Part shown: piece by piece, positions 24,501-33,884 of the stretch | Position numbering within the stretch: the stretch's first letter is position 1 | Layout: each line of letters begins with the position of its first letter | NCBI GenBank assembly: GCA_004026145.2 | Contig: CP034994.1 | Coordinates: 14,056,400 to 14,120,399, forward strand | Source of the DNA: Takifugu bimaculatus | Taxonomy: Eukaryota > Chordata > Actinopteri > Tetraodontiformes > Tetraodontidae | DNA length: 64,000 nucleotides | Reading direction: 5' to 3' | Notes under the pieces: model-generated | Seen by the model: the letters and a program-made list of their open reading frames with translations, nothing else | Databases searched by the model: none | What the model was told of the DNA's origin: nothing | Translations under genes and position numbers: made by a program

Positions 24501-27500
24501 AGCCAATGGGTAAATCTGGCACATTCAATCGTAATTCACCGTTACGACGTTTGCAATTACGTTCTAAGTAACTTTTTGCCCTTACAGAATCTGTCACATT
24601 GGAAGTAAAGAGTGTGGACATTCTTGCAGCTCTGCCCACCCCACCACACAACCAGAATGAAGACATCAGGTACAGATGACTGATCCTTTTTTCTATTAGT
24701 CGGCGTTTATTAATCCTCATTATGATGGTCGGGAATGTCTTTTAAACAGGATGGAGAGTGATGATGAGGATGCCCCAGAGAGCATCATCCCTGCATCCTC
24801 TCCTGAGAGCAACATAGGAGATGAAGCCAAACGATTCCCTCATCTTCAGGAGCCCAAAGAGGAAGAGACAGAGAGGGCCATATCCCCCATCATCCCCCTC
24901 ATACCTCGCACTGCCATCCCAGGTACCGCCGAAGATGCTTCAAACATATATTCTTGTGTCAAATCTAAGACGAGCAGATCAACAAATAACCTTCTATAAT
25001 TTCTTTTAGCTTTTCCAGAATACAAACCACTCGAGGGAAGCGACAGTAAGGTAGCATCAACATCAAACCACTGGGAGAAAGCTAAAAGCAACGAGGTGTC
25101 TGTTACGCTGACGCTGTCCTCTGCTGCGGCTAAGGTATCGAGTGCTGCTCTCCATTCAGTTCAGCCTTCTGTCGGCTTCAGGCGCTAAAAGAAATCTCGA
25201 TTTCTTCCAGAAACTGAACCATGTGATGATGGCCATGGCCCAGCTTCTTAATATTCAGATGCCAGGTTCTTATGAGCTGAGTTTTCCTCCTCAAAATCCA
25301 GACATGGCTGATTTCGATGGTCCCGGGAAAGGTCCCGGCCAGTCAGGTACGCATTTAGAACGTTGTTGTTTATTGGCTCATTCAAATTCAGTAAAATTGT
25401 TGCTAACTTTTACTAGCATGGTTGCCGACTTGATCTAACCTTTTTTTTTTTTTTTAATGTTACATGCAGCTAGAACATTATGAACAAAATTAAATAGCTT
25501 GAGTATGGATATAGCCCACTGACTTGTGAAGCAAAATTCCTTTTGAATGGATTTCCTGTGTTCCTAAAGACGCTTCCTCAGTCTTGATGCAGGCAATTCC
25601 ATTTGTCAGTTAGTAGAACTTGACGAGATTGAATAGCTTGCATTCATGATTAATTTAAAGGTTAAAATCGTAACATCCTGACTAATATTAAGTTGGTGCT
25701 TTTCCCAAAGCTCTGGGTTTATCGGACGGCGCTGCAGTCAGTCAGGAGGAGTGGCTGAGGCAGTTCGATGTGTCTCTGCCGGGCTGCACTCTGAAGAAAC
25801 ACGTGGACATTCTGGCACTCATTAAACAGGTCGGCCTTATTTTAAAACATTCCACTTAATGAATATCTTTGTGACCGCTGCAGCTCTTATATGTTCGTTT
25901 TCATTCCAGGAATTTTCCGAAAAAGAAGACAAACCAGTTCAGCACTGTTACACGACAAATGTAAGTGATCTGGATGTGCGCCACCTTCCGGATATCCCGG
26001 TGGAGGAGTCCCCGCCCTCGTCGCCGTCCCCTCCGCTTCCTGCCGTGTCTGCTGCTGCGTCATCCAGTGAAGCCGAACCTGTGAAGAAGTCTGCCTCTTC
26101 GTCCCCGTCTCCCTCCAGCCCCGCTCAGGTCCAGATCAAGACGGAGGCTGAAAGCGACATCGGTGCTGCTGCAGACGCCGCTCAACCCGCAGACCTCGGA
26201 GAGCCCGAACCTCCGGAGTCTGACGCGGCTGCTGCAGCTCCCTGTGCGGATCCAGAACCCGCGGCTCCCGCTGATGTTCATCATTCTGCCAAGGAGGAGG
26301 ACTTGACTGCCGAGCAGGTCGAACTTCCTGAAGAGCCCTCCAACAGCTTGGAGTCTTCCATTAAGACCTTGAAGCACCGCAGGCCCCTCTCCATCGATGA
26401 AGAGGAGGTGCTTCCTAACGTGAAGAAATGGAAGGGGATCCGCTGGAAGCGCCTTCCAATAGTCATCTCCATACGCAAGGGGAGTTCGAAGAAGGAGACC
26501 AGCCGCGAAGTGTCGGAGCTGATGGAGAGCCTGCGGATCACGCTCCGACCAGAGAGGCTGCCTCGGGATAAACGCAAGTGCTGCTTCTGCCACGAGGAAG
26601 GCGACGGAGCCACCGACGGACCTGCTCGGTTGCTGAACATAGACGTTGACCTGTGGGTGCACCTGAACTGTGCCCTCTGGTCCACCGAGGTGTATGAGAC
26701 TCAGGGGGGAGCCCTCATGAACGTGGAGGTGGCCCTGCGCCGCGGTTTGCGCACCCTATGCGCGTTTTGTCAGAAAACCGGCGCCACCAACAGCTGCAAC
26801 CGCCTGCGCTGCCCCAACGTCTACCACTTCGCCTGCGCCATCCGAGCGCGCTGCATGTTCTTCAAGGACAAGACCATGCTGTGCACCCAGCACAAGCTGA
26901 AGGGGCCCAGCGAAGATGAGCTGAGCCTGTTTGCCGTGTTGCGCCGCGTCTACATCGAGCGCGATGAGGTGAAACAGATCGCCAGCATCCTGCAGCGAGG
27001 AGATCGGATCCACTTGTTCCGTGTGGGTGGACTCATCTTCCATGCTGTTGGCCAGCTGCTTCCTTCCCAAATGGCAAACTTCCACTCTCCCACCGCCATC
27101 TTTCCTGTCGGCTACGAAGCCACGCGGATCTACTGGAGCACCCGGCTGCCCAACAAGCGCTGCCGCTACCGGTGCCGCATCAGCGAGGACGACGGGCGAC
27201 CCTTGTTTGAAGTGCGAGTTCTGGAGCACGGCATGGAGGACCTGCAGTTCCGGGACTGTACTCCAGAAGGTAAAATGTGACTCGCTGATGCTTCATCGTA
27301 GCTCAATTCTGGCTTCCATCTTTTTAACGGTATTTCTGTCACTATTGTTGGTTTTTAGGTATCTGGAACCAGGTGGTCCAGAAGGTGGCCCAACTCCGAG
27401 AAGAATCCTCAATGCTGAAGCTGTTCACTGAACACGTGAAGGGAGAAGACATGTATGGGCTGACAATTCATGCAGTCATGAGGATCACTGAGTCGGTAAG

Positions 27501-28776
27501 AAGGCGTTTGACTCGCTCCGTTCAGATGGAGGCGCATGTGGTCACAGCAGTGAAGAAAGACCAAAGCATGATCTGTTCTCCGCTTTAGCTGCCTGGAGTG
27601 GAGAACTGCCAGAACTACCAGTTCAGATATGGCCGTCATCCGCTGATGGAGCTCCCTCTGATGATAAATCCCACCGGCTGCGCTCGCTCCGAGCCCAAGG
27701 TCTCCACACAGTGCAAACGGTAAAGTCACATGACTCCACATTCCTTCTAAAGTAACAGAAAGAAGGACGATTTGCAGTTTCACTTTTCTTCATCTCGCTC
27801 AGCAACTCAAACATCAATCTTCTCCATTTTAAGGCCCCACACTCTAAACAGCACCAGCGTGTCCAAGGCCTACCAGAGCACCTTCACCGGAGAGCTCAAC
27901 ACGCCGTACAGCAAGCAGTTCGTCCACTCCAAGTCGTCCCAGTATCGACGCTTGAAGACTGAATGGAAGAACAACGTGTACCTGGCCCGATCCCGCATCC
28001 AAGGCTTGGGTCTCTATGCTGCTAAAGACCTGGAGAAGCACACCATGGTCATCGAGTACATTGGCACCGTCATTCGCAACGAGGTGGCCAATCGCCGTGA
28101 GAAGATCTATGAGTCGCAGGTACCCGAGCTGTTGTCTTTAAGGCAACCCACACAAACTAGTTGGAGTTTAAAGGATGAAAAATGGAACAGCAAAGTATCT
28201 CCTGACAGTGAAGCTGTGTAGATGTTAGACTGTGCACTGACGTGCTCTCCTCGACCCTCCAGAACCGCGGGATCTACATGTTCCGCATCAACAACGAGCA
28301 GGTGATTGACGCTACTCTGACCGGCGGACCGGCTCGGTGAGTGTGGCCTCACTCGGATCCCCGCCGACCTCGAGCGCCTCTTTAATCTCACGCCTTCCCT
28401 CTTTCCAGGTACGTGAACCACTCGTGCGCTCCCAACTGCGTCGCCGAGGTGGTAACGTTCGACAAAGAAGACAAGATCATCATCATTTCCAGCCGCAGGA
28501 TCCCAAAGGGAGAAGAGGTACGGTGTTCCAGAAAGTAGTCCGCTTGTCCTTCTCGGGTGGTCCTGCTGCTTTTCCTAAACCTCAGCAACCACCAGAGGTC
28601 TCTTGGAGACCTTCAAAAGTCTTGGAATGCAAATATGTTGAAATGCGTGTGTGGCAGCCACTAATGGAGCTCTTGCCTTGCAGCTGACCTATGACTACCA
28701 GTTTGATTTTGAAGACGATCAGCACAAGATTCCCTGCCACTGCGGTGCCTGGAACTGCCGAAAGTGGATGAACTAA
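7570..28776 (+). CDS. kmt2d: Histone-lysine N-methyltransferase 2D (MLL2/MLL4), complete
   Basis: Nuclear catalytic subunit of the COMPASS-like complex (WDR5, RBBP5, ASH2L, DPY30, UTX, PTIP, PA1, NCOA6) that places H3K4me1 at enhancers. The ATG at 7570 begins MDEQK..., the counterpart of the mammalian N-terminus, and follows an acceptor at 7534-7535. I placed 55 coding exons, all GT-AG with matching phases, ending at TAA 28774-28776. They total 14870 nt. Removing five single extra bases gives 14865 nt, or 4954 residues, against about 5537 in human. Order: ePHD1 with PHD2-3, acidic linker, PHD4-6, HMG-box-like region, Pro/Gln-rich centre, ePHD2, FYRN, FYRC, Win motif (GCARSEP), SET and post-SET. 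The five frame breaks (near 9390, 16200, 17316, 20708, 21170) are each +1 and probably artefactual. The full-length, conserved C-terminus and gene order make the identity secure. Confidence 0.96.
9636..11363 (+). other. kmt2d: kmt2d coding exons 9-14: acidic linker and Arg/Gly segment
   Basis: Exons: 9636-9931, 10039-10140, 10227-10448, 10530-10921, 11010-11123, 11250-11363. Exon 9 starts with the last cysteine/histidine residues of the first PHD array (VHSGC, CLHC). After that the sequence is acidic and low in conservation, with a Glu/Asp run in exon 12 and an Arg/Gly-rich run in exon 13. In mammals this position holds a long array of SPPPEES-like repeats; it is absent here, which explains part of the shorter protein. 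Exon 14 regains strong conservation (DDTMQNTVVLFSNTDKFVL). Its acceptor is a tandem TAG/CAG. Confidence 0.85.
11445..13569 (+). other. kmt2d: kmt2d coding exons 15-23: second PHD cluster (PHD4-6)
   Basis: Exons: 11445-11549, 11633-11814, 12040-12204, 12357-12466, 12552-12593, 12682-12870, 12968-13144, 13228-13350, 13448-13569. The segment encodes CVVCGSFGKG, CYHPYCVNSK, CEMCGKASDPSRLLLCDD, SYHTYCLDPP, CHWCV-type and CQYCDRWVHAVCESL modules. In mammals this cluster includes the H4-tail-binding PHD6. Exons 20-23 follow with the conserved FRLEGVWLTESGM-like segment, the KRRQRRSRLG basic patch, KKRKRKPYRPG and KLEDMFPAYLQ. A second in-frame AG makes the exon 19 acceptor ambiguous by one codon (12549 or 12552). 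Confidence 0.9.
13663..15434 (+). other. kmt2d: kmt2d coding exons 24-31: linker and HMG-box-like region
   Basis: Exons: 13663-13798, 13887-13973, 14054-14128, 14201-14356, 14479-14548, 14646-14884, 14964-15037, 15384-15434. Most of the block is weakly conserved linker. Conservation returns with FPGLSQSPFLD, GDGLSYNQRSLQRWEKD and YANTNFP, followed by the HMG-box-like helices DWASRCKQIMKIWRKV and QKAKDNRAAQRISKAQK (residues about 1460-1485). No frame break lies in this block. Confidence 0.88.
15554..19718 (+). other. kmt2d: kmt2d coding exons 32-35: Pro/Ser-rich centre and acidic activation-like segment
   Basis: Exons: 15554-17138 (1585 nt), 17218-17416, 17604-17743, 17953-19718 (1766 nt). 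Exon 32 is rich in SP/TPR motifs (FKAPMTPR, QSPATPRFQSP) and carries a +1 break near 16192-16207. Exon 33 holds a basic helix (RQRLREFLIRQQMQRN) and an alanine run in which a second +1 break falls at 17308-17318. Exon 35 is intact. It encodes QFIELRHN, the strongly conserved acidic block NDPHLDDLLNSDEFDLLAYTD shared with KMT2C, and an LPLLIQDLLEHEKKE helix containing LxxLL-like spacing. Confidence 0.88.
19800..23812 (+). other. kmt2d: kmt2d coding exons 36-40: coiled coil and polyglutamine-rich exon
   Basis: Exons: 19800-19923, 20217-20298, 20386-20452, 20534-20767, 20860-23812 (2953 nt). Exons 36-39 encode the very conserved DLDKFTTDDIMDPIAKAKMV and EEWLLHTQQLLQMQ segments with a coiled-coil character. 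Exon 39 has a +1 break in the CC pair at 20708-20709. Exon 40 has one at 21169-21171 and is otherwise one open frame. It contains several glutamine tracts, the largest (21728-21870) built partly from a 27-bp repeat. It ends in the conserved helix near RSETGQQLLQKLLKTKN. Confidence 0.88.
23884..28776 (+). other. kmt2d: kmt2d coding exons 41-55: ePHD2, FYRN/FYRC, Win motif and SET
   Basis: Exons: 23884-24027, 24113-24277, 24362-24509, 24588-24669, 24750-24922, 25010-25134, 25211-25346, 25711-25829, 25910-27269, 27359-27495, 27589-27719, 27834-28119, 28263-28336, 28409-28517, 28684-28776. Exon 49 (1360 nt) carries the ePHD2 zinc ligands (CCFCHEEGDGATDGPARLL, VHLNCALWS, CNRLRCPNVYHFACA) and FYRN (HAVGQLLPSQMANFH). 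FYRC spans exons 50-51, and exon 51 holds the WDR5-binding Win motif GCARSEP. SET lies in exons 52-55: GLGLYAAKDLEKHTMVIEYIG, RYVNHSCAPNC for cofactor binding, ELTYDYQFD, and the post-SET CHCGAWNCRKWMN. All catalytic-fold motifs are intact. Confidence 0.95.
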
Positions 28777-31505
28777 GCAGAGGAAGCTGACTGTCCTCTG
28801 ACTGGTGCCAGAACACATGCACCAAAGCCTTTGACTCCTTCATAGCCAGTGCATAAGCTGACCTGAAAGGTTTTGGAGGAAGGCCAGGCCTCCGTCACTG
28901 AAAGACTGAAGTGCTGACACCTGTAGCCAAAGTTTCGAAGAGCATTAATCAATAAAAGCAAACGACCACCTCCGCCAAGAGCAGATGGAGGGCGGGGCTC
29001 GCACCGGATGTCCTTTCCTCTCCTTGACTGTTCTCTGGGAGCGTACAGCGGCTGGAAAACAATCCTCCTCCTCCTCAACACCTCTACCAAATGATTCTGA
29101 CCCTCTGATATCAGAACTACAGAGCTCATCTGGAGCTTCAACGAAAAAGCCATTTTAAAAACACTGAGAACGAACTAACGACGCGTTTTTATGTTCCAAG
29201 TTGGACCTATTTTTATTTTTTTGACCCCCCCCCCCATTGCCTCTTAGAAAAAAAGGCACTTTCCCATCAAACCATTAATGAAGACAACATGGATATTTGG
29301 CTAGCTAGACAATCTTTGTGCGGCTCTGCGTGAGGACCGCGTACGACCGACGGTTTATCAAACGATGTAAGTTAATGTAAAATGTCAGATGCTATAGATC
29401 TGCGGCTCCAGAGGCGCTGGGTGTTGGGACTTGTCTGGAGTCTTAGGTGGGTTAGCTGGACCCAGTCTACCTCATTGATTCTGTGGGAAGTGACTGCTTT
29501 GTATAAAAAACATAACTGCTACTGTGGAACTGGGGGGGGGGTGTTATGGGTTTAGCCTTCTCGGACGAGCAGGGAATCTTAAGCAGCAGGTTTGCTCTAT
29601 CTACTCTATGCTGATGATGATTTACAATAATGAGCCAACATAATTATTATTCATGTTTATACAGAGGAAATATATGACAGTTTTGATAAGATATTGCATT
29701 AAAGTCAGGTGCCCCATTTCTCACTAAATCATCCTGGATGTCCACGTAGCTTGTTTTTTTTCTTTTTTTCTTTTATTCAAAGTTATTAGCTGTGAAAGCA
29801 CAATAACATCTTTGTTGTTTTTAAGAGTTAAGATCGTAAAGGTGTGAGTGGGTGGCTTTGGAATTACAGAAGAACCAGTACACACATGCTTGCTGCTTCC
29901 CACCCGAAGGTTCCGCTGTAGCTCCAGTGGACGCACGACTACTGCCCCGTCACCCCCCGCCCCCAACACCTCGACCTTCCCACTAGTCAGCCTCGTAAAC
30001 TCCGAATCGCGCCTCTTCCTCTCTCGTATTCAGCGGACTGTTGTTAAACTCTACTGTAGTAAGTCTTCCTCTGCCCGGGTCCGGCCCGCAGTGTCCCCCC
30101 TCTTCCTCCCCGTCCTCCCCGTCCTCCTCATGCTTTCTCCAGTGCTGGTACTGTCCCCCTGAGGCTGAACCACCGGCAGGGAAAGACTTACTGGAAAAAA
30201 GGGCATTTGTTTTCATTTCTCAATAAGGGAGCTTTACTAAAAAAAAAACTCCACCTTCTATTGCTACTTTTATTCCTTTCCTCCCCTTAACCTAAGACCT
30301 CATGTGATTTTAAAAATGCAAAGTTGTATAGTCTGTATATATACGGTATATGCATTAGGGGAACAGCAACTCTTTATCCAGCCCCTTTGTAATCAATAAA
30401 GTCAAAAATGTGTAGAGAAATAAAACATGGGAAAAAAAATCAACCACTGGATATCATTTAACAAAGAGAAATCTGTATATATCTATAAATATATGTAAAA
30501 TGGCAAACTAATATCTTTATGTATATGAACAGAGTGTTGCATTTTCCTGTTTTTCTATTAGTCTTTTTTGCTAAAAGCTCTCAGAGATGAGTTTGTTAAA
30601 ATGGATTATGAGAAAATATCCGGACTTGTGATTCAAATTTCTATTCATGTGGAGGAGCCGTGGATTAGACATGAAATCACGTATTGCGTAAAGCAGTATA
30701 ATGGTGCATAGCATTTGTATTTATGTAATATTGTTCATGTTTCTTTTTTAAATTTTATTTATGCTACTGCTTGTCGATTACCAAAACCCGTCTCCCTTGA
30801 TCGGTTACAATTGGCTCCATTTACTCTTAAATGGGAAATCTTGAATTCTCTAGAATATTGTTAGTGTTTTGCTTTTTCTACCTTCCCTCTAGAAGTGAAT
30901 GTGTTGGTAAACCTTGTGAAATGGTTACTTGGCCTAATGTATGTTATGATGTAATACTCAAAAGTTAATCCTATACGTAACCTGGTGATGAATTGCACTC
31001 TAGTATGACGGAGAACTTCTCTAAAAGTAGATGTTGATCAAGTATCCGCAGCAACGATATCGTTTTTACTGTTTCTATTTCAAGGGAAGACACAACGCCG
31101 CTCACTGGATCTTGTTTTTTTTTTTTTTTTTTTTTAGGCTTAAGAGTTTTGAAGTTCTCAGAATCTTAATTTAAATTCTCTGCATATCTTCTAATTTAAT
31201 AAAAAGTTTGCTCAAATCGAAAGGTTTTTTTAACCTCAACTTTTTAAAAAAACAAACAAAAAAAACTGATGTTGCATCTGTACAGCAGAGATACTTTTAG
31301 GGAATATGAATAAATGATCATTTTTATTGTATGTGGCATGTTTTGTATGGATATTATTTTCAATTGTACATATTTTTTTCAGGACGTCAGAGGTTGCATC
31401 TCTTTATATACAGCTTTGCTGCTCCCCCTTCCCCTGCCATCCTATTTCTTTGTCTGCTTTTGTTTCTTGTAAAAGGTAAATAAAATGCATTTTAAATATG
31501 CACTC
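28777..31505 (+). other. kmt2d: kmt2d 3' UTR
   Basis: Long AT-rich, T-rich sequence without open frames of note follows the stop codon. Alternative AATAAA signals occur near 30394 and 30420, and the last good signal is at 31479-31484. A poly(T) run lies at about 31110-31135 and short C/G runs at about 29226 and 29533. The extent is inferred from the last strong poly(A) signal. Confidence 0.55.
31479..31484 (+). promoter_or_regulatory. Distal poly(A) signal of kmt2d
   Basis: AATAAA in the context GGTAAATAAAATGC, followed by a T-rich stretch, is the most convincing end of the kmt2d transcript. Confidence 0.5.
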
Positions 31506-31904
31506 GTTTCTTTTTCTATCAGCAACTATCAGCTTTGTCACTTCCTGTGGTGTATGTAAGGGTCAGTAGAAGATCCCCTGGTCCTGCTTGAGGTTTATCC
31601 ACCATTGCTTATGAGGGTCAGGCTAAAGCAGCTATAGAAACCTTGACTGCAACAGACAATGGAAATAAAGTTTAAATACAAGGAAATGCTTTGAGACCAA
31701 GAAGCATTGTGGGAAATTGCTTGTCCTTGCTGAATTCAGAACATTTGAGTCTAAAAAAAATTAGGGGTTTAAGGAAGGGGAGTAAACACTTCTTTACATT
31801 ATGCAGGGTCAGAGGTCAGGGGCCATGTGCTCCCTAACCTTTTCCAACAGATTGAGGAGTCTTCAATGAGAACCACAGAACAGCAAAGATAAGAAAAAGA
31901 GGAA

Positions 31905-31910
31905 TTTATT
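31905..31910 (-). promoter_or_regulatory. Poly(A) signal of acvr1b
   Basis: TTTATT on the plus strand reads AATAAA on the minus strand. It faces the kmt2d signal about 420 bp away and would end an acvr1b 3' UTR of roughly 2 kb. Confidence 0.45.
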
Positions 31911-33341
31911 GTATATCAGCTATTTACAGGTATGAACTACTTCTGAAAAGATTTGAAGACTTGACATTATTACTCATGAGTTCTGGTGGCTATATCCCCA
32001 TGGCAACAATGGAACCACGGACAGGAGCATTTCCGCTTTAGTCCGCTCTTCTCCCGCCTCCCAGCCTGTCTGCTCAACTTCTCCCCATGTCAACAGTAGC
32101 AGCAACATTTTCTGGGGCGCGCAGCCGAAACAAACAAACAAAAAAGCATGAAACTCAAAGACGAGTCTGGGGTTCATCTACCTCAGTGAGAGGAACCAGT
32201 GTTGGGAACAGCATGCAGAACGATGCCCAATGAATTCTGGATCAGGGAGAGAATTCAATGTGGGCCGTAACAGTGCGGAGCCTCACCGTGACAGATGTCG
32301 GCTTTGAAACCAGGCCGCAAAGAAAGGAAGAGCAAAAAAAATAAAATAAAAATAAAAACAGACGCAGCACCAGTTTGCCAGCGCTTTGGGCTCTGAAGGT
32401 TAAGACTACTTTTCACATTTAACCGTACATTTCCCTGCGCCTCAGCAGCTGAGAGGATCAAGCTAAATATTCCAGTGTCGACGAGAACGACGCGTCAGCC
32501 CTGCAGGACGAGCTCCGAGAAGAACTCGTTGAAACGAAAACAGAGGCTGCGGCAAAGTTCTCCAGGATCAGTAGTACCGAACTGCCCTAGAGAGAAGAAT
32601 CACGTTTAAAAAGATCAAATAAAAGCCAAAACAACAAAATTCCAGCAGATGGCGGTCCTGGCCTGGACAGCAAACACGCAGACGGATTCCTGAAAGTACC
32701 GTGAGAGCAGCGAGCGTTGCTCCAAATGTCGCTCTGGTGCTCGTGGCATAAATGAAAACACAGTTTCTATATACAAATCACATGTACCCACCATCAGTAG
32801 TGTCTAAATTAGAGCCAACAGAAAACAACAACACCCACCACAACATCTTTACACGAAACAAAAACGCATAAAAAAAGGGTTTGTTAAAATCACCACTTTC
32901 ATCATTTGCTCATCATCCGTCACCACCGGGTTTATGGCTACATCCATATCTGCTCGGCATCCCCCCCCCCAAAGAGGGCGAGCGCCCCAACGGAACGCCC
33001 TCCAATTTAAAGTCGGGACCCTTTGTCACGTCTCATCTCACAGTGATCATCAATACGAAAGTTTAAAAATATAGATATATATGTATATAGCATCAAATAA
33101 ATAAGAACCATCCCAAAAATGAGGATCCCTGCCACATCTCAAACCATCGCCAGGACTCGACCACATCGGCGACGTGCAACCTGCTGGTAAAGAAGCTACA
33201 GTTGTTTTTGTTTGTGATATATTCAAGTGAGGGATTACGGGAGGAGATCTGAGTGTTCGTGCTCGCCCACGGCAGCGCTCACAGTGGCCGTGGCTGCGTC
33301 TCAGGAACATGCGTGGAGTCCAGACGACGTTCAGCCTCTCT

Positions 33342-33378
33342 CACACACACACACGCACACACACACACACACACACAC
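33342..33378. repeat. (CA)n microsatellite with one CG interruption
   Basis: About 18 CA units with a single ACGC interruption near 33354, in the inferred acvr1b 3' UTR. Confidence 0.9.
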
Positions 33379-33465
33379 GTGCACGCTCAACAGCAACACA
33401 GCTGGCGCCGCATGGCCGAACAGTTAAAACCTACAATTTCCTTAAAATCTACTGGACGGTTATGT

Positions 33466-33479
33466 CCACCAGGGGGCAG
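33466..33479 (+). promoter_or_regulatory. CTCF-like motif
   Basis: CCACCAGGGGGCAG preceded by TGT is a near-consensus CTCF core in forward orientation, in the acvr1b 3' UTR. Confidence 0.45.
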
Positions 33480-33809
33480 AATTTCGAGGGCTAAATAAAC
33501 GGATCCAAAAAGAGGGGATAGAAATCCCGTCACTGTACATCTGCAGTTAAATCCTGCAGTGGGAAACGGCGCAGAAGAGAGCGTACGTGAGGATATCGAC
33601 AGTGGCAGAGTTGTAGTGATGTGGCCCGTGGAGAAGGGGTTGATGGGTAAAGGAGGGAGACACGAAGAACAACGGGATTCTCAGTAGTTTTGGCTAAAAA
33701 GGTGAGGTAGGCCTCGTCACAACGTGGACTGTGGCTTTAAAACTGGCAGGGTTTTCATCCGCAGTCTGTCTTTAGTGTTTGTTTCCTACGGAGGGTGGTC
33801 GAGGCGGGC

Positions 33810-33870
33810 GGGGCCGGGGCCGGGGCCGGGGCCGGGGCCGGGGCCGGGGCCGGGGCCGGGGCCGGGGGCC
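33810..33870. repeat. (GGGGCC)9 hexanucleotide repeat
   Basis: Nine perfect GGGGCC units (33810-33863) plus a GGGGGCC imperfect unit, ending 15 bp before the acvr1b stop codon on the plus-strand map. The acvr1b mRNA strand carries the GGCCCC complement in its 3' UTR. The plus strand has G-quadruplex-forming potential. Confidence 0.92.
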
Positions 33871-33884
33871 GGGCGCCGCTCGCC

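Larger units (their letters stand above)
31890..33884 (-). other. acvr1b: acvr1b 3' UTR
   Basis: Non-coding sequence between the acvr1b stop codon and the inferred poly(A) signal. It holds the GGGGCC repeat at its stop-proximal end, a CA microsatellite, a CTCF-like motif and A-rich runs near 32340. The extent is inferred, with no transcript evidence. Confidence 0.45.

Noticed and set aside
26060..26685. Long minus-strand open frames across kmt2d exon 49
   Set aside because: They mirror the highly conserved coding strand and show no splice context or domain; shadow frames of GC-rich coding sequence.
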